A DNA stretch of 8,009 nt from contig SKII01000104.1 of NCBI GenBank assembly GCA_007116505.1, positions 1-8,009 of the forward strand, read 5' to 3'. This stretch comes from Nitriliruptoraceae bacterium. GTDB taxonomy: Bacteria; Actinomycetota; Nitriliruptoria; Nitriliruptorales; Nitriliruptoraceae. Under the pieces are notes generated by a model. It did not search any database. It saw only the letters and a program-made list of their open reading frames with translations, and was not told where the DNA came from. Position 1 is the stretch's first letter. Each line of letters starts with the position of its first letter. This document shows, one piece after another, positions 1-8,009 of the stretch. A program made the position numbers and the translations under genes.

Positions 1-33
1 CCTGACACGGTCCTGCGGGTCCGGTCCGAGCCG

Positions 34-1986
34 TCAGCCGGCCTCGGGCGTCCCCTCGAGGCGCGTGCCGAGCTCGAGCCAGCGCGCCATGAGCCCGTCG
101 GCGCGGTCCTTCGCCTCGTCATGCCGTGCGACGAGCGCGGCCGCAGCGTCGCGGTCGTCGTAGGCACCGGGCTCCGCGAGCCTTCGGGCGAGGTCCGCGA
201 CCTCCGCCTCGGCCGCTCCGAGCTCACGCTCGATGCGGGTGAGCTCGCGCCGGAGCTTCCGCTCCTCGGGATCCTCCGCGGGCTCGTCGCGGGAGCGCCG
301 CCCGGTCCGGGTGCGGCGCGAGAGCTCAGGGTCCCTGCCCGCCGAGCGCCGCTCGTCCCGCTCGCGCCGCTCCTCGAGCTCCTCGTACGTCCCGTCGAAC
401 CAGGTCGCTCCGCCGTCACGGACGTCGACGATCGCATCTGCGACCGTGCGGACGACGTGACGGTCGTGGGTGACGAGGATGACCGTCCCCGCGTACGCGT
501 TCAGCGCATCCTCGAGGACATCACGGGACGCCATGTCGAGGTGGTTCGTCGGCTCGTCGAGGATGAGCAGGGTGTAGGGGGAGACCATGACCTGCGCGAG
601 CGCGAGGCGCATCCGCTCGCCGCCGGAGAGCACCCCGACGCTGCGCTCGGCGAGGTCGCCGGGGAACCCGAACGCGGCCAGCAGCGAGCGCTGGTCGACC
701 GTGCGGTGCCGCTCGCCGAGTGCGCTGCGGAACTCCTCGAGGGCGGTCCGCGTCGGGTCGAGGCGGTCGGCCGCGTGCTGGTCGACGAACGCGGCCGCCA
801 CGTTCGCCCCCGGACGGACCTCCCCGGCGGTCGGCTCCGCGACGCCGGCGATCAGGCGCAGCAGGGTGGTCTTCCCCGCACCGTTGGGTCCCACGAGGGC
901 GACCTTGCGCCCACGCTCGATGGCGACATCGACCCCGGAGAGGACCTCATGCTCGCCGAAGCGCATGCCGACGCCGGCGAGCTCGGCCACGATGCGGCCC
1001 GCGCGCTCGGGCTCGGGGAAGCCGAAGCGGGCAACCAGCGCGCGGTGATCGGGCACCTCGATGCGCTCGATGCGGGCGAGGGCACGCTCGCGGGACTGGA
1101 CCTGCCGCGCCTTCGTCGCCTTGTAGCGGAAGCGCTCGATGAAGCGCTCCTGCTCCGCGAGCATGCGGTCCTGCTGGGCCCGCGCCGCACGCAGGCGCTC
1201 GATGCGCTGCTCGCGCTGCTCGATGAACGTCGCGAACCCCCCGATGTCCCCGCTGCGCCGGACGTCGTAGGTCGTCGCCGTCCCTGCCGCGACCTCCACA
1301 ATCGTGTGCGCGACGGCATCGATGAAGTCACGGTCGTGCGACACGAACAGCAACCCACCCGGAAGCTCGACGAGGGTGCGCTCGAGCCATCGGATCGTCT
1401 CGATGTCGAGGTGGTTCGTGGGCTCGTCGAGCACCAGCACGTCAGGTCTCCCCACGAGCAGCCGCCCGAGGGCCGCACGGACGCGCCAGCCGCCCGAGAG
1501 CTCGCGCGGGTCGCGCTGCGCGTCCCCGGGAGCGAAGCCGAGCCCCGCGAGCGCACGCTCGACGTCGGCATCCAGCGTGTAGCCACCGAGCTGCTCGTAG
1601 CGTTCACGGGTCGAGGCGTAGCGGTCCATCAGCGCCTCGGCCCGCTCCATGTCGGCCGTCTCGAGCTCGCGCTCCATCGCGGCGAGGTCCTGCTCCAGCG
1701 CGACGAGATGGTCGGCGCCCTGCCGCACGAGGTCCAGCAGCGTCGGGTGCCGGGCCGCGAGGTCGGCGGCGTCCTGCGCGAGCCACCCGATACGCAGGTC
1801 ACGCGGCCGGTGGACGTCGCCGCCGGCCGCGGTGAGGTCGCCGACGAGCGTGCGCAGCAGCGTCGTCTTCCCGATGCCGTTCCCGCCGACGAGGGCGACC
1901 CGCTCCCCGACCGCGACACCGACGTCGACGCGGTCGAGCAGCGTCCTCCCCCCGACCTCGATGCGGAGGCCCGCCGCACGCAGCAC
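34..1986 (-). CDS. ABC-F family ATPase (ribosome-associated, two ABC domains)
   Basis: Predicted 650-residue soluble protein with two ABC ATPase domains and no membrane segment, as in the ABC-F family, whose members act on the ribosome rather than in transport. Domain 1 has Walker A GGNGIGKT (residues 34-41), signature LSGGW (163-167) and Walker B/switch DEPTNHLD (187-194). Domain 2 has Walker A GPNGAGKT (366-373), signature LSGGE (453-457) and DEPTNHLD (477-484). Between them lies the charged helical linker, with [18 protein letters not shown], typical of the ABC-F segment that contacts P-site tRNA. After about residue 530 comes an Arg/Glu-rich stretch and a likely coiled coil, as in Uup/YdiF-type members. 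The start chosen is GTG at 1986-1984, directly before the first beta strand ([10 protein letters not shown]). The open frame continues upstream to 2517, but that part overlaps the upstream gene in another frame and reads as Arg-rich shadow sequence. It starts 5 nt after the stop of the thiol oxidoreductase gene, so the two are probably co-transcribed. Whether it is a translation factor or an antibiotic-protection protein cannot be told from sequence alone. Confidence 0.93.
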   Translation of the reverse strand: MLRAAGLRIEVGGRTLLDRVDVGVAVGERVALVGGNGIGKTTLLRTLVGDLTAAGGDVHRPRDLRIGWLAQDAADLAARHPTLLDLVRQGADHLVALEQDLAAMERELETADMERAEALMDRYASTRERYEQLGGYTLDADVERALAGLGFAPGDAQRDPRELSGGWRVRAALGRLLVGRPDVLVLDEPTNHLDIETIRWLERTLVELPGGLLFVSHDRDFIDAVAHTIVEVAAGTATTYDVRRSGDIGGFATFIEQREQRIERLRAARAQQDRMLAEQERFIERFRYKATKARQVQSRERALARIERIEVPDHRALVARFGFPEPERAGRIVAELAGVGMRFGEHEVLSGVDVAIERGRKVALVGPNGAGKTTLLRLIAGVAEPTAGEVRPGANVAAAFVDQHAADRLDPTRTALEEFRSALGERHRTVDQRSLLAAFGFPGDLAERSVGVLSGGERMRLALAQVMVSPYTLLILDEPTNHLDMASRDVLEDALNAYAGTVILVTHDRHVVRTVADAIVDVRDGGATWFDGTYEELEERRERDERRSAGRDPELSRRTRTGRRSRDEPAEDPEERKLRRELTRIERELGAAEAEVADLARRLAEPGAYDDRDAAAALVARHDEAKDRADGLMARWLELGTRLEGTPEAG

Positions 1987-1991
1987 GGCGA

Positions 1992-2615
1992 TCAGCCCTG
2001 CAGCTCGCTCAGCGCGATCCGTTCGGGCGCCTCGGCGCGGGTCCGCTTGAGCTCGAAGAAGCCGTCGGTCTCGACCATCGCACAGAAGCCGTCCCACAGA
2101 CGCAGCGACGCCTCCACGTCCGGGAGGACCGTGATGACCGGACCGAAGAGCCCCACCCGGCCGCTCCCGTCGGAACGCTCCACCGCGATGAGCGGCGTAC
2201 CGACCGCACCACCGACGAGCGACAGTCCGTCGTCCATCGCCTCGCGGATCGCGAGGTCGAACCGCTCGTCGTCGGCGGCCGAGGCCAGCCGCGCATCGAG
2301 GTCGAGACCTCGCAGGGTCGCCTTGAGGTCGACCTTCCCCTCGTCGACGTGCAGCGTGCGCCCGAGAGCGGTGTAGAGGTCCCCGATGCGGTCGCCGTGT
2401 CCCGCGTCGCGGACGGCCTCGACGACACGGAGCATCCGCAGGCTCGCGCTGACCTCGGCGAAGAACGGGTCGCCCTCCCGGGTCCCGTTCTTCAACATGA
2501 GGCTGATCGGCAGCCACTCGATGTCGAGGTCGCGGTGCGCCGCGACCCGGACGAGCCAGCGGGAGGTCATCCAGCAGAACGGGCAGGCGGGGTCGAACCA
2601 GAACTGGACGTGCAT
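1992..2615 (-). CDS. DsbA-family thiol oxidoreductase, Rv2466c-like (mycothiol-dependent)
   Basis: Predicted 207-residue thioredoxin-fold protein with a helical insertion (DsbA/FrnE type). The N-terminus [16 protein letters not shown] puts a CPFC redox motif at Cys11-Cys14, in the place of CPWC in Mycobacterium tuberculosis Rv2466c. The segment GTPLIAV carries the expected cis-proline (Pro141). FGPV (158-161) and [12 protein letters not shown] (187-198) near the C-terminus also match that family as I remember it, and the length is the same as Rv2466c. There is no signal peptide, so it should be cytoplasmic. Rv2466c is known to be reduced by mycothiol and to activate nitro-prodrugs; that this protein also uses mycothiol is inference. 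The start is ATG at 2615-2613, preceded by GGAG with 5-nt spacing. The open frame continues to 3053, but it would run through the glycine riboswitch of the opposite strand and carries no recognisable domain. It is the first gene of a pair with the ABC-F gene and diverges from gcvP. Confidence 0.9.
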   Translation of the reverse strand: MHVQFWFDPACPFCWMTSRWLVRVAAHRDLDIEWLPISLMLKNGTREGDPFFAEVSASLRMLRVVEAVRDAGHGDRIGDLYTALGRTLHVDEGKVDLKATLRGLDLDARLASAADDERFDLAIREAMDDGLSLVGGAVGTPLIAVERSDGSGRVGLFGPVITVLPDVEASLRLWDGFCAMVETDGFFELKRTRAEAPERIALSELQG

Positions 2616-2627
2616 GGAGGCTCCGGG

Positions 2628-2639
2628 GTGGCTCGCCAC
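2628..2639. repeat. Short perfect palindrome in the oxidoreductase leader
   Basis: GTGGCTCGCCAC is a 5+5 bp inverted repeat with a 2-nt centre. It lies 13 nt upstream of the oxidoreductase ATG and just before its ribosome-binding site. It could be an operator half-site pair or a small leader hairpin, but in DNA this GC-rich such a repeat may also be chance. No regulator is identified. Confidence 0.25.
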
Positions 2640-2727
2640 GGTGCGGTCGCGGGGGCGGCCGGGGAACGGGCGGACGTCGACATGGTCGCGAGGCGGCGAC
2701 ACGGCGCAGGGTACTCGCACCACGTCC

Positions 2728-2756
2728 TTGACCGCCCTCGTGCCGGCCCGTACGGT
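2728..2756 (+). promoter_or_regulatory. Predicted sigma70-type promoter of the gcv operon
   Basis: TTGACC (2728-2733) and TACGGT (2751-2756) are separated by exactly 17 nt. The first matches the -35 consensus TTGACA at five of six positions, and the second fits the actinobacterial -10 pattern TANNNT. The predicted transcription start is near 2763, about 30 nt before the first base of the riboswitch closing stem, which is where a leader RNA should begin. The start site itself is inferred. Confidence 0.65.
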
Positions 2757-2780
2757 GCCACGCACAACAGCATGATGCGG

Positions 2781-2797
2781 CCGCCCACGCCGGGCGG
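2781..2797 (+). promoter_or_regulatory. Possible anti-P1 hairpin in the riboswitch leader
   Basis: CCGCCC (2781-2786), a 5-nt loop, then GGGCGG (2792-2797) form a perfect 6-bp hairpin. GGGCGG is also the 5' strand of the predicted P1 stem of aptamer 1, whose 3' strand CCGCCC (2873-2878) is identical to the upstream copy. The hairpin and P1 are therefore mutually exclusive. The complementarity is seen directly; a regulatory role is inference. Confidence 0.4.
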
Positions 2798-2878
2798 GAG
2801 AGCGGTGAGGTCCGACCGGACCATCACCCGCCGAAGGAGCAACCCCTCCCGGGAACCTCTCAGGCACCCGTACCGCCC
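2792..2878 (+). promoter_or_regulatory. Glycine riboswitch, aptamer 1
   Basis: First aptamer of a tandem glycine riboswitch, a leader RNA that binds glycine and usually switches on glycine-cleavage genes. P1 is GGGCGG (2792-2797) with CCGCCC (2873-2878). A second stem pairs GAGAG (2798-2802) with CTCTC (2857-2861). A long hairpin follows: GGTGA/TCACC (2804-2808 with 2824-2828) stacked on GGTCC/GGACC (2809-2813 with 2818-2822) with one bulged A. The conserved core CCGAAGGAGCAA (2831-2842) and the strand GGGAACCTCTCAGG (2851-2864) match the glycine aptamer consensus closely. Its position upstream of gcvP supports the call. Confidence 0.95.
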
Positions 2879-2889
2879 GGACCAGGCCA

Positions 2890-2968
2890 CTCTGGAAAGT
2901 GCCCCCGAGGGCACGCCGACGGGGAAAGCCGGCAGCGCCGGTGAAACTCTCAGGCCAGACCGACAGAG
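2890..2968 (+). promoter_or_regulatory. Glycine riboswitch, aptamer 2
   Basis: Second aptamer, joined to the first by an 11-nt linker (2879-2889). It starts with the diagnostic CTCTGGAAAG; CTCTG (2890-2894) pairs with CAGAG (2964-2968) to close it. GTGCCC (2899-2904) pairs with GGGCAC (2909-2914) over a CCGA loop. The core is CCGACGGGGAAA (2916-2927), a variant of the aptamer-1 core CCGAAGGAGCAA. A CCGGC/GCCGG hairpin (2929-2933 with 2937-2941) and the conserved TGAAACTCTCAGG (2942-2954) follow. Both aptamers look intact, so the riboswitch should be functional. Confidence 0.95.
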
Positions 2969-3016
2969 CGGGAGGACGTGCACAGGCGGACGCCTGCGCG
3001 CCCTCCGGAGCTCGCC
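2969..3016 (+). promoter_or_regulatory. Riboswitch expression platform and gcvP ribosome-binding site
   Basis: The 48 nt between aptamer 2 and the gcvP ATG can fold into one long hairpin. GGAGG (2971-2975) pairs with CCTCC (3002-3006), an AC bulge follows, then GTGC (2978-2981) pairs with GCGC (2998-3001), one of these pairs being a G-U wobble. An A-C mismatch separates this from CAGGC (2983-2987) paired with GCCTG (2992-2996), with loop GGAC. No T-tract follows, so it is not a typical intrinsic terminator and control is more likely at translation initiation. The ribosome-binding site GGAG (3007-3010) follows directly, 6 nt before the ATG. CTCC next to it (3003-3006) is complementary to it. 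Confidence 0.55.
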
Positions 3017-5901
<2,885 letters not shown>

Positions 5902-5905
<4 letters not shown>

Positions 5906-5952
5906 GGTGCCCCGTGAGCCGCCCCGTGAGCCGCGCCGTGAGCGCCCGATGA
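5902..5952 (+). CDS. Possible 16-codon bridging mini-ORF between gcvP and gcvT
   Basis: ATG at 5902 overlaps the gcvP stop as ATGA. The frame encodes [16 protein letters not shown] and stops at TGA 5950-5952, which overlaps the gcvT ATG (5949-5951) again as ATGA. There is no ribosome-binding site of its own, so translation would depend on ribosomes re-initiating after gcvP. The peptide is simply the translation of a 12-nt tandem repeat and resembles no family I know. Its more likely role, if any, is to couple gcvT translation to gcvP. It may equally be chance in a short spacer. Confidence 0.3.
5910..5945 (+). repeat. Three 12-nt tandem repeats in the gcvP-gcvT spacer
   Basis: CCCCGTGAGCCG occurs twice in a row without a change (5910-5921, 5922-5933). 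A third copy, CGCCGTGAGCGC (5934-5945), differs at three positions. Each copy contains GTGAG, which is partly complementary to the 3' end of 16S rRNA. The last one ends 6 nt before the gcvT ATG and may serve as its weak ribosome-binding site; no better one is visible. A 12-nt unit keeps the reading frame of the mini-ORF whatever the copy number. Confidence 0.8.
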
Positions 5953-7094
5953 CCGCGGGCGAGCAGCCCCTGCGCCACGTTCCGCTCGAACCCGAGCACG
6001 TCGCGCTCGGAGCGAGCCTCGTCGGCTTCGGTGGCTGGGCGATGCCGGTGCGCTACGTGAGCGACCTCGCCGAGCACCATGCGGTCCGCACGGCCGCGGG
6101 CCTGTTCGACGTGAGCCACATGGGCCGCGTCGAGCTCACCGGGCCGGACGCCACCGCGGTGCTCGACCGGACGCTCGTCAGCCGCGTCCACGACCTCGCG
6201 GTCGGACGCGCGCGCTACACGATGCTGTGCAGCGACGACGGCGAGGTGGTCGACGACCTCATCGTCACCCGGCTCGATGACCGGCTGCTCGTGGTCCCGA
6301 ACGCGTCGAACACCGACGCGGTGCTCGCGGTGCTGCGGGCTGCGGCCGTCAGCTGCGACGCGACGATCACCCACCGGACCGGTCACGTGCTCCTCGCCCT
6401 GCAGGGTCCCGCGGCCGCGGACGTCCTGCGCGCTGCGCTCGACGCCGGGACCGGCGGCGGCACCACGGACCCTGCCTCCTCCCTCCGTCCCTTCCGCGCG
6501 GCGCGGCTCGTCATCTCCGGCGCCGACGTCATCGTCTCGCGGACGGGCTACACGGGCGAGGACGGGTTCGAGCTCGCCTGCGACGGTGCGGACGAGGGGC
6601 GAGCGGTCTGGGGCCGACTCCTCGAGGTCGGGGCGCCGCAGGGCCTCGTCCCCTGCGGGCTCGCCGCCCGCGACACGCTGCGCCTCGAGGCCGGGCTGCC
6701 GCTCCACGGGCACGAGCTCGACGGTGGACTCGGCCCGTTCGAGACCGGCTTCGCCCGCATCGTGCACCTCGACGACGGGCGGACCTTCCCGGGGCGCTCC
6801 GCCCTCGAGCGGACCGCGGCCACAGGGCCGGCCCGGCGTGTCGTCGGCCTCCTCGCCGAGGGCCGACGCGCCCCGCGACCGGGCTACGACGTCCTGCTCG
6901 ACGGTCGGGTGGTCGGAACGGTCACGTCCGGCGCGCCGTCGCCCACCCTCGGCGTGCCGATCGCCCTGGCCGCGGTGGAGGCGGGGCTCGCCGAGGTCGG
7001 CACGGCGCTCACGGTCGACGTGCGCGGGAGCACCGTCGCCGCGCAGATCGTGCGCCTACCCTTCGTCACGAGGGGGACGGCGCGCGCGGACTGA
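5949..7094 (+). CDS. gcvT: Aminomethyltransferase, T protein of the glycine cleavage system
   Basis: Moves the methylene group from aminomethyl-lipoyl GcvH to tetrahydrofolate, giving 5,10-methylene-THF and ammonia. The predicted protein has 381 residues, slightly longer than typical. It opens with LRHVPLEPEHVALGASLVGF, then FDVSHMG (53-59), the DDLIV segment (102-106) holding the conserved catalytic aspartate, LALQGPAA, GYTGEDGFE (200-208) and RDTLRLEAG (241-249). The C-terminal domain is more divergent: FETGFARIVHLDDG stands where most GcvT have an EAGLGW-like stretch, and the end reads LPFVTRG rather than the common PFYKR. The start chosen is ATG at 5949. An in-frame GTG at 5907 would add 14 residues that only translate the 12-nt repeat. 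YgfZ-like folate proteins share the fold, but the position between gcvP and gcvH makes gcvT the clear choice. Confidence 0.96.
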   Translation: MTAGEQPLRHVPLEPEHVALGASLVGFGGWAMPVRYVSDLAEHHAVRTAAGLFDVSHMGRVELTGPDATAVLDRTLVSRVHDLAVGRARYTMLCSDDGEVVDDLIVTRLDDRLLVVPNASNTDAVLAVLRAAAVSCDATITHRTGHVLLALQGPAAADVLRAALDAGTGGGTTDPASSLRPFRAARLVISGADVIVSRTGYTGEDGFELACDGADEGRAVWGRLLEVGAPQGLVPCGLAARDTLRLEAGLPLHGHELDGGLGPFETGFARIVHLDDGRTFPGRSALERTAATGPARRVVGLLAEGRRAPRPGYDVLLDGRVVGTVTSGAPSPTLGVPIALAAVEAGLAEVGTALTVDVRGSTVAAQIVRLPFVTRGTARAD

Positions 7095-7130
7095 GCGTCC
7101 GGAGCACGACACGACCCGAACGGAGCGACC

Positions 7131-7496
7131 ATGGACCTGCCCGAGGACCGCGCGTACACGGCCGAGCACGAGTGGATCGACGCTGGGGACCCGGCGACGG
7201 TCGGCATCACGCGGCATGCGGCCGAAGCGCTCGGCGACGTCGTCTTCGTCGCGCTGCCAGAGGTCGGACGCACCGTGCGTGCCGGCGAGGCCTTCGGCGA
7301 GATCGAGTCGACCAAGTCCGTCAGCGACCTCTACGCACCGGCCGACGGGGAGATCGTGGAGGTCAACACCGCGCTGGACGGCGACCCGGGCGTCGTGAAC
7401 CGCGACCCGTTCGGTGAGGGCTGGCTCGTCCGCATGCGGGTGAGCGCACCGGGGCCGACGATGGACGCCTCCGCCTACCGCGCGCTGACCGCCTGA
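7131..7496 (+). CDS. gcvH: Glycine cleavage system H protein (lipoyl carrier)
   Basis: Small shuttle protein whose lipoyl arm carries the aminomethyl group from GcvP to GcvT and is re-oxidised by dihydrolipoamide dehydrogenase. The predicted protein has 121 residues, close to the usual length of about 125-130. It starts with the typical YTAEHEWI and then GITRHAAEALGDVVFVALPEVG. The lipoylation hairpin EIESTKSVSDLYAP puts the modified lysine at Lys62. GEIVEVN, VNRDPFGEGWLVRM and a C-terminal ALTA follow. The start is ATG with GGAG 5 nt upstream (7122-7125). It lies 36 nt after gcvT and is the last gene of the operon. No lipoate ligase or lipoyl synthase gene is in the window. Confidence 0.98.
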   Translation: MDLPEDRAYTAEHEWIDAGDPATVGITRHAAEALGDVVFVALPEVGRTVRAGEAFGEIESTKSVSDLYAPADGEIVEVNTALDGDPGVVNRDPFGEGWLVRMRVSAPGPTMDASAYRALTA

Positions 7497-7551
7497 CGCT
7501 CGAACGGCTTCAGCGTCGACGTGACCAGGATCCCGAAGCCGATCGCGGTCG

Positions 7552-7576
7552 TGAGCGCGCTCCCGGCGTGCGCTCA
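7552..7576. terminator. Possible bidirectional terminator hairpin between gcvH and the permease gene
   Basis: TGAGCGCGC (7552-7560) and GTGCGCTCA (7568-7576) pair as a 9-bp stem, one pair being a G-T wobble, around a 7-nt loop. It lies between convergent genes, 55 nt after the gcvH stop, and its right arm contains the stop codon of the minus-strand gene. There is no T-tract on either side, so termination is a guess from position. The rest of the 77-nt spacer 7497-7573 shows no promoter or gene with a start codon. Confidence 0.35.
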
Positions 7577-8009
7577 GCCGATGAAGCGCACCGCGGCAGC
7601 GGCGACAGCGACGGTCACCAGCAGCACGCGCAGCGCGGAGGACGGCAGGCGACGCCCGTAGCGACCGCCCAGCCCCCCGCCGATCGTCGTGCCGATCGCG
7701 ATGAGCCCTGCGACCTGCCAGTCCACCTCCGCGATGAGCACGAACAGGAGCGCCGAGACGAGGTTCGCCGTCCCCGCGAGGATGTTCTTCACCCCGTTGA
7801 GGTCGTTGAGCGGCCCGCCGAGCGCGAGCCCGAGCACGACGAGGAGCATCACTCCCTGCGCCGCGCCGAAGTAGCCGCCGTAGATCCCCGTGAGGACGAC
7901 CAGCGCGACCACGAGCGGTCCCGCCGGCGACGTGGGTGGCGCGGCCCTCCCTGCGGCCGCACGGGCCTCGCGCCGGGCGGCGATCGCGGCGGCGATGCGC
8001 GGCTGGAGC
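7574..8009 (-). CDS. TauE/SafE-family membrane permease (C-terminal part, cut by the window edge)
   Basis: The frame is open to the right edge, so only the last 145 codons are seen; the start lies outside the window. Read from the edge, it begins with a basic, Ala-rich cytoplasmic loop (LQPRIAAAIAARREARAAAG), then LVVALVVLTGIYGGYFGAAQG, matching the YGGYFGAGQG motif of the second half of TauE/SafE proteins. PLNDLNGVKNILAG, further hydrophobic helices (ANLVSALLFVLI, VAGLIAIGTTIGGGLGG) and a final helix (LRVLLVTVAVAAAAVRFI) follow. About four to five membrane segments are visible, as expected for the C-terminal half. The family exports sulfite, sulfoacetate and other organic acids; the substrate here cannot be told. 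A GTG at 7912 could be taken as a start, but it lies inside the domain and the same frame continues upstream as proper TauE-like sequence. The gene is convergent with gcvH and probably unrelated in function. Confidence 0.88.
   Translation of the reverse strand, partial: LQPRIAAAIAARREARAAAGRAAPPTSPAGPLVVALVVLTGIYGGYFGAAQGVMLLVVLGLALGGPLNDLNGVKNILAGTANLVSALLFVLIAEVDWQVAGLIAIGTTIGGGLGGRYGRRLPSSALRVLLVTVAVAAAAVRFIG

Noticed and set aside
1..33. Sequence before the ABC-F stop codon
   Set aside because: Short, with no clear hairpin plus T-tract and no coding signal that can be supported.
121..2376. Long plus-strand open frame opposite the ABC-F and oxidoreductase genes
   Set aside because: It spans two genes of the other strand and has no recognisable motif; it is a composition shadow.
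1987..2517. N-terminal extension of the ABC-F protein up to 2517
   Set aside because: The extra 177 codons overlap the oxidoreductase gene out of frame and read as low-complexity Arg-rich sequence; the ABC fold begins right after GTG 1986.
2708..2713. TACCCT on the minus strand as the -10 box of the oxidoreductase promoter
   Set aside because: It fits the loose TANNNT pattern, but no -35-like hexamer lies at 16-18 nt upstream. A promoter must exist in 2616-2790, but I cannot place it.
2978..3016. GTG at 2978 as the gcvP start
   Set aside because: The GGAGG is only 2 nt away and the added 13 residues are not family-like. ATG 3017 has a well-spaced GGAG and starts next to the conserved N-terminus.

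Overview
This is a very GC-rich window with strong G/C preference at codon third positions. It most likely comes from a chromosome of the phylum Actinomycetota. Besides base composition, the support is a DsbA-fold protein that closely resembles the mycobacterial mycothiol-dependent reductase Rv2466c, and an actinobacterial-style TTGACC-N17-TACGGT promoter. The exact genus cannot be read from the sequence. There are no mobile elements, rRNA or tRNA genes, or CRISPR arrays.

Layout. Positions 34-2615 (minus strand) hold a two-gene unit: a Rv2466c-like thiol oxidoreductase followed 5 nt later by an ABC-F ATPase of the ribosome-associated type. Positions 2616-3016 are a divergent control region. 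It carries a predicted promoter, a tandem (two-aptamer) glycine riboswitch and a structured leader end. Positions 3017-7496 (plus strand) hold gcvP, gcvT and gcvH, which encode the P, T and H proteins of the glycine cleavage system. The right end, 7574 to the window edge on the minus strand, is the C-terminal half of a TauE/SafE-family membrane permease that converges on gcvH.

How the genes work together. Glycine binding to the leader RNA most likely raises expression of gcvP-gcvT-gcvH. GcvP decarboxylates glycine and loads the aminomethyl group onto the lipoyl lysine of GcvH. GcvT then transfers the one-carbon unit to tetrahydrofolate and releases ammonia. The fourth component, dihydrolipoamide dehydrogenase (GcvL/Lpd), is not in the window and must be encoded elsewhere, as must lipoate attachment.

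I did not find an undescribed multi-gene system; the genes are housekeeping ones. The points worth a second look are small-scale. First, the riboswitch leader contains an extra copy of one strand of the aptamer-1 closing stem, which could form a competing hairpin. Second, a hairpin directly precedes the gcvP ribosome-binding site. Third, a 16-codon mini-ORF made of 12-nt repeats bridges gcvP and gcvT through ATGA overlaps at both ends. Fourth, the permease frame continues beyond its stop codon as a hydrophobic, coding-like stretch.
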